Shown piece by piece: positions 5,104 through 5,121 of a DNA stretch of 5,121 bases. Position numbers and translations under genes: made by a program. Under the pieces are notes generated by a model that saw only the letters and a list, made by a program, of their open reading frames with translations, searched no databases and was not told where the DNA came from. Numbering within the stretch: the stretch's first letter is position 1; each line of letters opens with the position of its first letter. The stretch is from assembly GCA_937858455.1 (NCBI GenBank), contig CALLYN010000275.1, positions 1 to 5,121 on the forward strand, given 5' to 3'. Source of the DNA: an uncultured Kouleothrix sp. Its GTDB lineage: Bacteria; Chloroflexota; Chloroflexia; Chloroflexales; Roseiflexaceae.

Positions 5104-5112
5104 TGGTATGAT
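5104..5112 (+). promoter_or_regulatory. Possible extended -10 promoter reading out of the window
   Basis: TGG followed by TATGAT (5107-5112) matches an extended -10 element. A TTGACA at 5071-5076 is 30 bases away, too far to act as its -35. AAAAGGAGGT at 5076-5085 is a near-perfect anti-16S match, but no suitable start codon follows at the usual distance; the nearest ATG is at 5108. The downstream gene lies outside the window, so this call cannot be confirmed here. Confidence 0.35.
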
Positions 5113-5121
5113 CACGCGTGC

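Noticed and set aside
4866..5111. Repeat-containing frames on both strands over the 43-bp array that could suggest a repetitive protein.
   Set aside because: A 43-bp period shifts the frame in every unit, so no peptide repeat is kept; there is no ribosome site either.

Overview
The window is a high-GC stretch of bacterial chromosome. Codon use, GTG starts, a GC-rich coding style, hairpin-rich intergenic repeats and TG-extended -10 promoters, together with the protein types, suggest a filamentous Chloroflexota bacterium (Roseiflexus/Kouleothrix-like). The taxon is an inference from general resemblance; no marker gene is present.

Layout from left to right. Positions 1-805 (minus) hold an EamA/DMT-family membrane transporter whose C-terminus runs off the left edge. 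Positions 806-1292 are non-coding. They hold two related GC-rich palindromes (860-901 and 994-1030), then a compact leader-like arrangement on the minus strand: an extended -10 promoter, a Shine-Dalgarno site, a 17-codon ORF containing Pro-Pro-Pro, and hairpins that can pair in mutually exclusive ways. All of this points toward the transporter. A 26-bp perfect palindrome (1245-1270) closes the region. Positions 1293-1697 (minus) encode a small glycine-rich membrane protein of unknown function.

Positions 1698-2173 hold no gene. They hold two tandem copies of a 114/115-bp element built as a long imperfect inverted repeat. Positions 2174-2587 (plus) encode a small two-helix membrane protein of the DUF6232 type. 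It converges on an M20 metallopeptidase gene (2599-3684, minus) with only 11 bp between the stop codons. Upstream of the peptidase, 72 bp away on the same strand, lies a PHP-domain metallohydrolase of the CehA/McbA type (3757-4797). It has its own extended -10 promoter and probably heads a two-gene transcript. The right end (about 4869-5060) is a tandem array of a 43-bp hairpin-forming unit, followed by a possible rightward promoter near 5104-5112 that would serve a gene outside the window.

The two hydrolases are both metal-dependent and may be co-expressed, but no pathway can be assigned. The coding genes look like ordinary housekeeping or accessory functions. The less expected material is in the intergenic regions: three families of palindromic repeats, and a candidate attenuation leader upstream of the transporter.
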